Part shown: piece by piece, positions 37,668-49,110 of the stretch | Position numbering within the stretch: the stretch's first letter is position 1 | Layout: every line of letters starts with the position of its first letter | Position numbers and translations under genes: made by a program | The notes under the pieces: generated by a model | The model's database searches: none | What the model was told of the DNA's origin: nothing | What the model saw: the letters and a program-made list of their open reading frames with translations, nothing else | Source of the DNA: Cryptomeria japonica | Lineage: Eukaryota; Streptophyta; Pinopsida; Cupressales; Cupressaceae | Reading direction: 5' to 3' | DNA length: 64,000 nucleotides | NCBI RefSeq assembly: GCF_030272615.1 | Contig: NW_026728903.1 | Span: 393,501-457,500, forward strand

Positions 37668-38447
37668 TGTTGGGAAAATGGTGTCTCAACCTTGCATTTA
37701 CATGTAGTTACTATTTATAGTAAGTTTTCATTTGGGTACGATATAGTACAAAATTATCCCTAAAGCTTCTAGCTGGCTAGATAAGCATTCTGGTAAAGTT
37801 TCATCACAAGATCACAACTAGTTTTGAAGATATGTAAGTTTTTTCGTTTTGGAGGGGTAAAATGAAGGGTTTAAGTTTAATTTTTAGGATTGTAGAGGCC
37901 CCGAAACACCTTAAAAAGTGCATATAAATAGCATAGAAATTTATGAGGCAATAGAGCACTTAGTGATCTTTCCAACGCTTCAAACAATTTGTCAATATGA
38001 CACACAGTTCACAAGTTATGGCCTTCGAAAGTTTGTACTCATGAAATAGGAAACATAAAAGTATCAGACACATAAATGAGTTGTAAAAGGGAGGGACATG
38101 CGTTGATGTGTGTTATAACACATCATAGGGCATCATGTATTAGACACATAAATGAGCTATAAAAGGGAGGGACACGCATTGATGTGTGTTTTAACACATC
38201 ATAAGGCATCTAAAAGGGAGATAAGGTCGGCTCTACTTTATTGGGTAGTTTTAGCCCATGGTTTTGTAGTACCATTTGATGGTTTCTTGTATTGTATTTC
38301 CTATATATGAGGTATGTGAGATAGAGGTTGTGTGTAAGAGTCTTATGGCTATTGAGTTACCTCTAAGTCTCTGATTAGTGGTACTCCCGTGAAGAGCTTG
38401 CTCTACAAGTATATTGTAATTTGTGATTGATTTCTGAAAAATATATT
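37668..38447 (+). repeat. Copia 3' LTR, first part
   Basis: Starts TGTTGGGAAAATGGTG after CAAGTGGGGAA (polypurine tract, 37657-37667). It is interrupted at 38447 by a solo gypsy LTR and resumes at 39684. A related LTR start occurs on the minus strand at 62072. It contains a near-duplicated ~65-bp segment with AGACACATAAATGAG at about 38067 and 38136. Confidence 0.85.
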
Positions 38448-39678
38448 TGTAAAGCGGAAAAATTGAACCCTAGTTATTCCCCCCACTCCACTCGAAGGAG
38501 AGAGAAATGAGGGTCACGAGGGTTGACGGTTTTCACTTAGGAGAGACTTTACATTCAAAAGAGGGGTTGAAATCCACAAGATCCAATCTCACACAATGCA
38601 AGACTAGATTCTAAATGAGTTTCAAGGGTTAAGACATCAAGGATACCCTCTTTTGTAAAGAATGTAGATAGAATGATTGAACTAGGAATGCATGTAAAGT
38701 AAGAAAGATTCACTTATAAATGGAGATAGGGACACGGGATGAAGCTACAGACCTGAAATTAGTAGTAAAATGTCGAGACAATGCTGTTCTGCAAATTTGA
38801 GCGAAAGTTGAAGGGATGATGGCGCCCGGAGTGCACACGGTCCTCCAAAAAATCCGCAAAACGAAGGGGGATCTGTTCGTCTCTGCACAAGGATTCCAGA
38901 TCTTCAATTACAGCCGCGTACCTGCAACCTACACATAGAAAAGAGAGGATGATTGGGGGGTTAGGGATTAGGGGTTTGCCTTTAGGTCAAACCCCGGTTT
39001 TGGAATTAACCAAGAAATGAGAAGCTGTAAATGTAAATGTTTGTAATGTAAACAAGTACTGATACCTTGTTGTAAGAATGTTTGTATTCTTACATGCGAA
39101 GGTGTAATGAATGTTGTATTTTGTATGTTGTATGTGATCTCCTCTTCAATGGTTGAATCCTTGTCTTTGAATGCAACACTTAGCCTTGAATGGAGACTTA
39201 GAATAATCAATTTCTTGAAGGAATGCTTGAATGCTTGAATGTTTGAATGTTTGAATATCGCTTCCGCGCCTTGCTCTTGCTTATTTTCTTCCTTCCTTTC
39301 TAGGAGAGGAAAAGTAGTTTATATACTTGTCAATTAGGGTTGAGAGACTGATTTTTCTGACCTTAGGCCAACCTAGAAGTATTGTTTTCCAAATTGCAAA
39401 CTTAAAGACCCGATGCCCAACAAGAGACCGGGCCCAAAATAGGGCCAGGGACCAGGGCGCTGGGTGCCATGGTCCTAGGGGACTAGGGTGTTGGGCGCCA
39501 TGGTCCCACCTCTCGGGACAGTAGGGTGCAAGGAAGGATCAGGCCAAGGTGCGGAAATATGCAGTTTTTGATGTCGCAAGCAGGTTTCGGGGTCTCCATT
39601 CAGGTTCAACGTTGCGCCGCCATCATGAAGACCCAAATGCAGTCAAAATTGTAAGTGTCGCAATTTTAGGACGCTACA
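38448..39678 (-). repeat. Solo gypsy LTR with ATATT target duplication
   Basis: 1231 bp with the same ends as the LTRs at 28863 and 35481 (TGTAAAGCGG at left, ACGCTACA at right), flanked by ATATT at 38443-38447 and 39679-39683. No internal region remains, so it is the product of LTR-LTR recombination. It carries two copies of the ~33-bp GC-rich unit (about 39447-39510). It is more diverged than the pair in the complete element. Confidence 0.93.
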
Positions 39679-39683
39679 ATATT

Positions 39684-39848
39684 GAGCTGATTTTAGAGTG
39701 TGGGGTTTTTCTCCTAAAAGGGTTTTCCCCATGTAAATTATTGTATTTTTGTGTTGTGGTATGCATGATATTTTGATTATTTTTGTTAGGTTTTTATAAC
39801 TGTGTAACAATCTGTAAAAGTTTTTGCATTACCCTCCTCTCAAGAACA
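39684..39848 (+). repeat. Copia 3' LTR, end part
   Basis: Continues the LTR after the solo-LTR insertion, with GGGTTTTTCTCCTAAAAGGG and TTTTCCCCATGTAAATT typical of the R-U5 part of Tnt1-type LTRs. The end at about 39848 (AAGAACA) is inferred from the CA terminus. Confidence 0.65.
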
Positions 39849-40699
39849 ATGTAGGAAGTTGTTTTGCTACTTAACTTCCTTACACCTATTACTAGAAGAA
39901 AATGGATTCTTTATGAAGGATGACATACTTTTAACCCAATGTGAGGGGTAAGTTTATAATAGATATATATTGCCAAATGAAAAAGAGGTTATAGTCAAGT
40001 ATACACACCTCTTGCATAAAAGACAATCCTTGGGCAAACAACAACTTGATAGAAGGAATGACATCAAATCATAAGAAAATACCACACAACAAAGGAGAAG
40101 TGGATCCTTAGAAAGAAAATAAAATAGAAAGATAAATTCTCCCCAAGAATAGGGACAATGAGATGAATTACACAACCTAGACTAAGGAGAGATTAGACAT
40201 AATCAAATGCACAATGTACTCACATGAAGGAATATTCAAGTTAAGAAAAGACATAAAGATATGTAAAATGCAACTCTAAAGAAGATGTAATATTCAAAGA
40301 GAGAAGGAAATAATTATAATGAGGGATCAGAATTTTCCTCTAGGGAGAGATTAATCATTAAAGTATGAAAAATGCAACCCCTAAAGGGAATAGTGACACC
40401 TTAGATAGAGAGAAGGAAAAGAATGAATGATGTTGTTGGCCAAAAATGTTTGTAATTGAAAAAGCATCACCTCTTATGAAAAAGAGACCCTAGTGAAGGT
40501 AACTACTTTTGTCATAGGGTGAGGAGCAACATGGAGGGTGAATGGAGAGCTAAGGCACTACCTCTTCACCAAGGAAGAGTGCAATATCGGTTGTAAGAGC
40601 TATGTAAGTCTTCTCATATTGTTATTTAACAAATGTTTTAAATATTTTACACTTTCCAAGAGAATGACAATAACTGCAATGAAATAGACAATGTTCATC

Positions 40700-40954
40700 A
40701 CCTTTCTTATGATTGTTATTGATTTTAATAAAAGGAAAGATAACATTCTTATCATACTTCAATCTCCAAAAGATTCTAGTAGCTAAATTCTCTTGTTCAT
40801 CAATAGGAGTAGGCCTTGTCTCTTGTGATGTAGGACGAGGGTTGTTAGAAAGATTTTCATCTATGATGTTAATTATGACATTATCAATGAGTCCTTGTAT
40901 TCTATTTTGAAAATTAGGACAATCATTAGTATCATGATCATTAGTTTACTGATG
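40700..40954 (-). pseudogene. Gypsy zinc-knuckle remnant
   Basis: The minus strand encodes NDHDTNDCPNFQNRIQGLID, which aligns with the PGHDTEKC...GKIQDLID stretch of the polyprotein at 30853-34296. A second HCLFHCSYCHSLGKC-like Cys/His cluster follows about 60 codons on. It is cut at 40954 by the solo LTR's target duplication. Confidence 0.6.
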
Positions 40955-40959
40955 TAAAC

Positions 40960-42169
40960 TGTTGGTATTTTTGATGATTATGTTGTGATTGTTATTGATG
41001 GACACACACTTGCTATGATGTCACTTTTTGTATGTATGAGCTATGCTCAACTGGTATTTGTTTCAAACCGGTATTATGTTATAGTCTTTAGACTATCGGT
41101 GTCTTGCAGAAAGTGTTTACCAATCTCAAGTGACATGAGGATCTCAAGCGGTTTGAGGATCACAAGTGGAACAGAGCAAAGGAACTAGAAGCGACGGTTA
41201 TCATTTTCCTAGTCTTCATTTCTGTCAACCGGTAATCTGTTTAATAGTTAAACTGGTATTACTCTGAGTTACCAGCTAGTAATTGGTAAAGTTGTATAAA
41301 CCGGTAATACTCTGTGATGAGTTACCAACTGGTATATCTTTGTGATGAGTTACCATCCACCGACACTTTAACGGTGATTTTGTGCTGTGTTACCAAATGT
41401 ATCTAGATACATGAACCTAGGAACTTGCAATGCAATCCTATTGGACCAACATGAAATCATATTCCTTTTAAGTACATCATGTCTAGCGTTTTAGTATGTG
41501 TGTAGCTATTAGGGTTTGTGGTGGTTGATGAATTCTTGTATGTGCGATCTTAACAGAAAAGATCAAGTCTGTGTGCTGTAACAGAGTGTGGATTTATTGA
41601 AGACTAAAGTAATGCTGAAATGCATTAGCAATGAGCTATCATGGATCTAAGCAAGCAGACTGTGCTATTTTCTAGATCATTCACTTGTTGATTACTCACA
41701 TCTTTGACAAGTTAGAAACCCTTAACCGGGTAGGCCCAGAAAAGCCTTAGTAAATCCTCTAACAAGGTGATTCACATCTATGGATCTAAAATCCTCTCAC
41801 AAGGTAGTCTTTAATCAGACTTATCTCCTAACAGAGATTGAGATTCCTAACTGGATCTGTTCTGGTAAAGAACATTGTATGACCTTAACTGGTCCGACCT
41901 TAACTGGTCTAGTTACTATTCTGCAGATGGTTACTTGTGAGGTTCATCTCACCGTGGTTTTTCCCATTTGGGTTTCCATGTCAAAATCTCTTGTGTTATG
42001 GTGATTGTGCTTCTGTGGGTGAATGCCTTACTTGCTATTTGGTTTGCATTTGTGTTAGCCGGTTTGTTAGTTAAACTATTATACTGGTTTACTGCTAGAC
42101 TGATAAAGTGTTTGAGTTCAGTATTTTTTGGTATACTAATTCACCCCCCCCCCCTCTTATTATTCATCA
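40960..42169 (+). repeat. Solo copia-type LTR with TAAAC target duplication
   Basis: 1210 bp starting TGTTGGTATTTTTGATG and ending ATTATTCATCA, flanked by TAAAC at 40955-40959 and 42170-42174. It contains ACCGGTATT-type repeats, the segment TTTTTCCCATTTGGGTTTCC also seen in the LTR at 25068-26581, and a C-run at about 42143 near its end. ORFs inside are not genes. Confidence 0.93.
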
Positions 42170-42174
42170 TAAAC

Positions 42175-42850
42175 AAGGAGTGTTTGAAGAAGAAGTATCT
42201 TTAGATGGACAATAAGTAAGATAATCTTTAATGTTTTAAATCCTAAGGAGATCATCCATAGGTGAATCATGATAATGTACTAGACATTCAGTGCTAGTTT
42301 GTGTAGGATGGTTTAGAGGGACTCCAATTCCTTGTTCAAATTTCCCAAGTCCTTGTCCTCTAAAACCTTGTTTTGATATTATATTATAAACACTCCAATA
42401 AGAATTTCTTAATTGAGGAGGAGGAACATTATAATTAATTTCTTTAAAAAATTTCGTTAAGTGTATCTAGAAGGAGAAAATGGAAAAATAGATGAAGAAG
42501 GAACATCTTGTGGATAGGGATTTTTCTTTCTATCATTATTCATATCCTCTTTGATAGGTTGGGAAGGAAGATCCTTATCATCTAAGGTCTCATCTTTACT
42601 TAATGTTATGTGGGGGAGATATATCATGAATGAAATGCATAAAATCATATTCTCTAGAAATAATTTGATGACTAAGATAGGCTTTAGGAGAATAAGGGGG
42701 ATATAGAGAGATTGAAACACCAATATTTTGATCTTTCCCTCCTTGGGCTAGGGTATGTTTATGGGAAGAATATGGTGCCATGTTTCTCTGCAATTCTTTC
42801 TCTCTATTAGAGAGATCATTGGTAGGAGTATTAGCTTATTTGTCATTCAC
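42175..42850 (-). pseudogene. Gypsy gag-region remnant with G-patch-like motif
   Basis: Broken minus-strand frames. One encodes GFRGQGLGKFEQGIGVPL (about 42365-42310), which fits the glycine-rich G-patch motif found in some gypsy polyproteins. Another (42793-42596) encodes a Tyr/Pro-rich stretch without a known domain. The solo LTR at 40960-42169 separates this from the knuckle remnant. Confidence 0.5.
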
Positions 42851-43574
42851 ATTAGATACCCTAGGAGAGGTGCAAGTATTAGGTTTTTCATTAGCATCTA
42901 TAGGATTAGGATCTAAAAAAGCTTAAATGTGATCTACATATGTAATGAATTTTCCTAAGAATATCACCATAAAATAACATGCACTAGATGGATAAAAGAT
43001 TTGAGATCTAATTGATTGGAAAAAAGCAATTTGGAAATTCTAAAAAATGCAATATGCCAAAGTGCTATGAATGAAAAGAAGCAACACCAAATGAAAGAAG
43101 CCATCATCCAACACATGATTATGATAAATGTAAGTCAAAAGCAATGCAATCATTTGTAAAATAGAAAATAAATTAGAACTATTAAGTGCCATTATGAATA
43201 TGTAAAATCAAATCTGAAAATTGAGTTGACAATTTATGCAACCCACAGATCAAATTAACCAAAATAAATTAGGGTTTTTTGTGAATTAAACCTTTAAATT
43301 TATGTAATTTGATTGAAATAGGATCTATTATGTAAAAAAAATAAAAATAAAAATATTCCCAAATCAGATCTGAAATAATTAATCTAAATTAGAAACCTCA
43401 CAAGCTCAATTTTAGAATTAAAAATTAGGGTTTTTGTGAACTTAACCTCTAAATTTTTGGAATTCAATTAAAAATTAAACCTGTAAATGTAATTATGAAT
43501 TTTAAATTGCATAAAAACTCAAATTTGAGAACATAAATCATAAATAAAGGTGTAAGGAGTCGATTTCACCAAAA

Positions 43575-44747
43575 TATAATGGTGAAAAAATTAGGGTTTC
43601 CACCATTAAGGTAAAAACCGTTAATATTTAGGCTTAGGAACACTACATTAAAGAGGGATGAATCTAATAGATCTAGCCAAAAATTAGTAAGGATAAGGTT
43701 AAGAATTCTTATCAGATTCACTGGGATTTAGGATTGGTAACCTCTTTTAAGTTGAATTGTTGAAATGTTAAAATTAGGATAAATGTGTCAAAATTGAAGA
43801 GATTATGCATGAACAATGAGCTACAATCATCAAATTGAGCCACGAACCTATATTTGAGTAATATAAGAGTATTCAAAATTTTTCCCAAAAGGATCTCTTG
43901 ATTTATCGGGACCAAAGTGCCCATTGCTTTGGTCCTCCACACTTTTCGCCATTTAAAGGGGAACCTTTTCATCTCTGTGAATAAAGCCAATTTTGAAGAT
44001 CACAACTTTGTACCTATCTCCTACACAAAAATAAGGGGGAAATGGTTGGGAATAGGGGTTTGCCTAAGTTAAACCCTACTTTAGGAATTAGCATTGAATG
44101 AAATATTAAAAATATTGAAATAAATAATGGAAAGGTATACATCAGATCTGTAATTATTGATGATGATGCTTTGCTTCTTGAATGTAGTCACATATATTGT
44201 ATCAAATAGCATGAACATGAAAAAACCCTAATAACACACATTCTTGCATATGAATGATGTAATTTTTCTCCACAATAGCTGAACGAAGAATATGTAGCCT
44301 TGAAGATCTCTAAAAATGATTGATGATACTTCACAAATGCAAGGATGCTAGATTGATCACTTGGAGACTTAGATTGAAATGAGTTGATTGAAATCTTTAT
44401 ATATGAGATCCTAGGTCAATTTACTGATTAGGTCAACCTCCAATGGTCATGTAGAGCTACCAATTTGATTTCCTTCTGGAGAGATAGGACCCATCCGCCG
44501 CTTCAAAATAGGGCCCAACTAAGGGGGACTAGGGCGGTGGGTGCTATGGTCCTCCTTAATCAGGGACCATGATTTAGTACCAAGGAGAAGGACACCCCTC
44601 TAGGGAATCTATTGGTAGGTGGTGTACATGGCATTAGAAATGAAGTTAAGTCATTGAATGGACTTGAATAATATGAGGAAGAGACATGCTAAAGTAGGGG
44701 ACAAACATGAGGTGTAAATTGGCATGGTGATAATTTACGACACTACA
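43575..44747 (-). repeat. Gypsy 5' LTR
   Basis: 1173 bp, from CACTACA at 44747 to TATAATGG at 43575 (its expected TG has decayed to TA on the plus strand), with TTCACCAAAA of the primer site adjoining. It shares AGGGGTTTGCC and a single GC-rich GGACTAGGGCGGTGGGTGC unit with the other LTRs of this group, but is clearly diverged. Confidence 0.75.
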
Positions 44748-45133
44748 CCAGTGGCTAGAGCAAGGGATGAGGCAACTTCAACATCCACATCCACAAGGTC
44801 AGAAGAGGTAAGAGTCAATGATTGGGTGAAGATCAATGTCAATATATCCTCAAAAGAGTCAAACAAGCATGCCTTTGTAGAGGAAGCAATTGACTCAATC
44901 TAAGGAAATGATATAGGAGTTGAATTGTTGGCCTCCAAAAGAGGGGCAATGATAAACTTGGGAAAAGACGACGCCCTCTCAACAAAGAAAATAGAAATAG
45001 GCAAAGAAATAGACACTGAAGCAAGCAAAGAGACAGGTGGGAACATACATAAGCTAATTTTAACCAATGAAACTCTAGAATGGGGCCCTTCTCGAACTTG
45101 CGTTAGGCAAGAGGGCTTCACTGGCTAGGCAAT

Positions 45134-45377
45134 ATTATATCACATGCATTCATATTGGGGGGTTTAATATCCCAAAAATGAGGATACAATATTTTGTCTA
45201 TCGGTGAAAATAGGGGGTTTTTAATTTGGGTTATGAAAAGATATAATATTTGGCGAAAATAGGGGGCTTTTAATTTAGGCTGTGTATTGGGAGGGGGTGA
45301 CAAAAAGTGATTTTAGGGAAATATGTTTTCAAAATAAGGGGGATTATTTAATATGCCATGAACCTATGTGATATAAT
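45134..45377. mobile_element. MITE-like insertion with 12-bp inverted ends
   Basis: Begins ATTATATCACAT (45134-45145) and ends ATGTGATATAAT (45366-45377), perfect 12-bp inverted repeats, with weaker complementarity continuing inward (TTCATATT against AATATGCCATGAA). The 244-bp body is rich in G-runs (AAAATAGGGGG twice) and unlike the surrounding gypsy sequence. No clear target duplication was found. Confidence 0.4.
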
Positions 45378-46199
45378 CCAAGTTCACTAAGTGAATCCCC
45401 CATGCGTTTAGGTTGGATAGGAGGCACAAGCCAGCTGCCAACCATGGGAGGTTGGAGGACCTCAGGAAAGGTCTAATGAAGAAGTAGCTACAAAATAGGA
45501 GGATCAAGAAAAGTAGCACTAGAGATCACCTATTTGTGTAACATATCCAATGGCTAAGACAAAGGAGGTATCTTAGGTAATGAGGTGATGAGAGGCATCT
45601 CCAAGAATGGTGTAATAAAGACCTACACCCTCTTGGGTGGAGGTTCATCAAGAGTCCAAAAAGCGGCTAGTAACAACACCAAAGATGATGCAAATGTTGG
45701 AAGATATAAAGGAACAAGAATTGATGCAACAGGAATGGATGTCGAAGGCTCATATGTAGTTTCCAAGACAACGTCACATTCCCAGACCATCACTTGTCAA
45801 TGGCATTTACGTTCACACACATGCTAATTACAAGAAAGATGGGGACCAGATGTTGAAGCTTGGGAAGGTTCAGGTGCATCTTGACCCATAGGAGAGGCCT
45901 TTGAGACTGTGGTTGGCATAGGCGAAGGCCCTACTAAAGGAACATGAGGTGCCCGCAAGATAGGCACTACATTCATGACAACAAGTGTCCTATTTCACTT
46001 TGCTCGATGAGCAGCTAGTGGAACAAGGGCACCATCAAAGTCTCTGAAGTAGGAGAAAGAAATGATGAATGAGTACAAGGGGAGCACTTCCCCTTTCCAT
46101 ATCGAGTATAATGAGGGATATCCACCAAGATCGGGAGCTCAAAGGGAGGGCGACCCACAAAATTTGACATTGTGGGTGCCTTTCCTTTGTCTATACTAG

Positions 46200-48912
46200 G
46201 TGCAGACGCATGAATGGAAGATACCGTTGAAAGCTATGTAGTCCTGGGCGAACAAGGAAGCCTACTTGGAGGAACATGATTAACCTCATCCCCCAATGAA
46301 GAAGGCATAGAAGGCACTACCTGCTCCAGCACAGAAATGGATGGAGCCAAAGTTGATGCAAGAAGAGGTAATGAATAGATAGGCTGAACTGATTTAGGTG
46401 CCAAATCCCCCATTTTATATTGATAATAGGCTTTATACATTAAGTCACCATAGGGAAGCATAGTCCTAATTGGAGCAAGCTAAAAATGATTTAGCAAAAA
46501 ATCTCCATGGGCTACCAATGGTCGATATCCAATATCTTGGATGAAATGCACCAAACCTTTGTGAGGAAAGTTTAAGAACTTATGGATCATTGAAGGGACT
46601 TCATCCATAGCTACCAACTAGGGAATACCTAGTTTAGCAAAAAAAAGGTCTAATTTAGGGATGATGACGAACATAGTTGAAATAGCCTTGGGTCCCATGA
46701 GTACCATCAAGGTGATATTTCCCAAAGGGGAATAGATAACCCATTATGTGTTCTGAAGGTAGCACGAAACTCATTGTATCTTGGACTATGCCATCCATTT
46801 ACAAACAAAGTTTCCTTTGTGATGACATTGACTCTGTATGAGGGATCAACCATTACACCCGTAAGAGTTTGACCATTGAGCTTCACAGGGATGTACAAAG
46901 GAGTAGGCTTTCCATAGTATGGGGCATCTAGAAGGGTGAATGATATGTCCAAGACTTTTATCTTCTGGCTGGGGGGCGAGATTGGAGTGATAGTGACCAT
47001 GTTAATATAAGAGTCCCCATTTGATGTTGGATCCATAGATGATAAAGAGATGAAGTTAGATGAGTGTGGTGGAAAAGGATACATATAAATCTGCAATTCA
47101 CTATTTATTTTATCAATAGATTTATTGGACTTATGTTTTCTTTCACCCACCCTAACAACTCCATTGTCAATGTGGTCCCGAACTATGTGTCTAAGAGGAT
47201 AGAAACATTTGGTATCATGTCCAGGCACATGATGATATTGATATAATTTAGAACCATCATACCAACAAGGGTATGGTTTGTTGTCGAGAAGAGGTTTGAT
47301 CTAGGAAAGGGTTATAAGGTTATCCTTTAACAAATTTTGCATTATGCTCAGATAGGAGTCATCTAGCTTGGTGAAGACCCTATTATGCTATGGTTCCTAT
47401 GTCATAGCTATTGGTAGTGTAGCTACAAAATAAGACACAACTTTGTTCTTTCTAGACCCTTCCATGAACATGCCCCAAAAGAACTAGTACGAGAGTTTGA
47501 AGAAGACTATCTGAACTAAGTCATCGTATGTTGATGATTAGTGAGTGCAAAACATAAGTTATCAAATTGTTGGTACCAATTAATGGATAGATTCTTCCTC
47601 AATACTAGTTAAATATTTCCAATAAAAATTAATTGCATGTCACTATTTAGCGGGGAAAAGGTGATCTTGGTAGAGATAGACTAGTATCATGAAAGGAAAT
47701 CCATAACTTTCTCATTCGGATTTTTCTTACAATGAAAAAAGTCTATGATGGGACCCTATTACCAATGTCCACTTGGAACTATTTGAGAAACAAGTCCATA
47801 AGATGATCAAATATCTAGTTGGAATGATCAGGTAATGAGCTTTACCATTCTAATGTAGTTCCCTTGAGAGAATAGGAGAAAATCTTAATCAAGACAAAAC
47901 TATGGTAAGCATTAAACATGGTCATGAATGAGTCGATATGCACATTAGGATCACCATCTACATGCAATCAATAAAACTTCAATTCTTTAGCTCCTTGGGG
48001 AAGGATAGTGTTAAGGATGGTCAAATCCAATGGGCTCTTGTGATAATAAGTAGGCAAAGAAGACTAGCCAAAGATGGATGTAGGTTTGCAAGTTGTTGTA
48101 ATTGACCCATGTTTTGCAATATTATATTCAAGATAGGATTTGTAGGCAGAGGAGGAGGTGGAGGAGCACCACATGCACCACCATTTACACCAATACTAAC
48201 ATGAGGACTAGTACCACCACCAGGGATAGTACCGATACTTGAACTAGCACTGACATACATGGTATGAGCTATGTTGGATGTAGTAGTGGAGCTGGTAGAC
48301 ATACTAGGGTAACCCAGGAGAATGGTAGAAGCATTGATGCTAGGGATGGTGGGTCCCAAGCCAACCATGTGTAATGTCATCCCAGGTATGTCAACATTAA
48401 TCTAAGAACTATAGGTGTCAAATAGATTATCTTAAGGATGAGTACCTGCTAGGGGAGAATGAGTCTTGACAATAAAAGACAATGCCCTCAACATCTCTAA
48501 GCCTCTTCTGTTTGAAATCAACATGCCTTTTAAAGTATTCATGATATTTTTGGCCTGAGGGAGGACATTTTCCTAGTTTAATAAACCTTTGAAATCTCTC
48601 AAGTTCTCCTCTAACATATGAATCTAGTAAAACTCAATAGTGACAGGGAAGTCTTGATCAATACCCGGAGGAGAAGATAGGTGAGAGTTCATCAGAACAT
48701 TAATTTTAAGAATTAGATTGTGAACTACATGAATAATGACTCCCTATCAAAATGGTCACAAAAGGGTGAGAGACCATGAAGTTATTTGGATCAAGAAGTG
48801 CTTCATTAAACATTGGACCTAGTTGAGGAGGATTGTAATGATTTAGAGGAATGCTCTTCTTAGTAGTCCTTCTTACAATAGCCCATGTGGCAGTCTAGGT
48901 TGTAAAGCTCAT
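46200..48912 (-). pseudogene. Gypsy gag-protease polyprotein, decayed
   Basis: Starts at ATG 48912 (MSFTT) with TAG at codon 6 (48897-48895). Recognisable pieces: a Pro/Gly-rich segment with GAPPPPPLPTNP (~48175-48130), the gag start VDGDPNVHIDSFM (~47970-47930), a zinc-knuckle-like YQYHHVPGHDTKC (~47245-47205) in which the first Cys is Tyr, and protease text VMVDPSYRVNVI (~46860-46825). As in the complete element, the protease triad reads D-P-S. The extension after the protease includes SLPLLASTLAPSISVLEQVV. Many stops and frame changes. Confidence 0.75.
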
Positions 48913-49110
48913 AGGAAATCTCATCAACACCTTGACAACTCTACGAGGCTACTATAATGGTCTTAGAATTCTTGGTAAATAAAAGGAACTTTGTTGAAAT
49001 GTTCTTATATTATATTTATTTTTTTTATTTTAAGTTTTAAATTTTCAACCACACAAACACACACAATGAGAAATTAAAACTTCAACTGGTTCACATTGGG
49101 TTCACCAAAA

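Larger units (their letters stand above)
28425..39848 (+). mobile_element. Second copia element, 5'-truncated and twice interrupted
   Basis: Copia sequence in three pieces: reverse transcriptase 28425-28862, the rest of RT plus RNase H and 3' LTR start 36641-38447, and LTR end 39684-39848. Between them are a complete gypsy element (28863-36635) and a solo LTR (38448-39678), each with a perfect 5-bp target duplication, so the pieces rejoin cleanly. gag, protease, integrase and the 5' LTR are absent. It resembles Tnt1-type copia by its LTR start TGTTGGGAAAATGG and its U5 text with TTTTCCCCATGTAAATT. It is the oldest layer of this nest. Confidence 0.85.
39849..44747 (-). mobile_element. Degenerate gypsy element, 3' end lost
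   Basis: On the minus strand: LTR 44747-43575, primer site, leader, gag-related remnants 42850-42175, solo copia-type LTR insertion 42169-40960, zinc-knuckle remnant 40954-40860, then noncoding internal sequence to the copia LTR at 39848. Same general family as its neighbours by PBS and LTR text. No 3' LTR is present and all frames are broken. No polymerase domains were seen. Confidence 0.7.

Noticed and set aside
29193-39776. ORFs inside the gypsy LTRs (for example 29193-29432, 35811-36050, 39327-39524)
   Set aside because: They lie within LTRs, appear in each copy only because the LTR repeats, and have no domain.
42457-42723. Independent small gene
   Set aside because: Lies within the internal region of a gypsy element and overlaps another frame. 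Better read as broken gag-region sequence.
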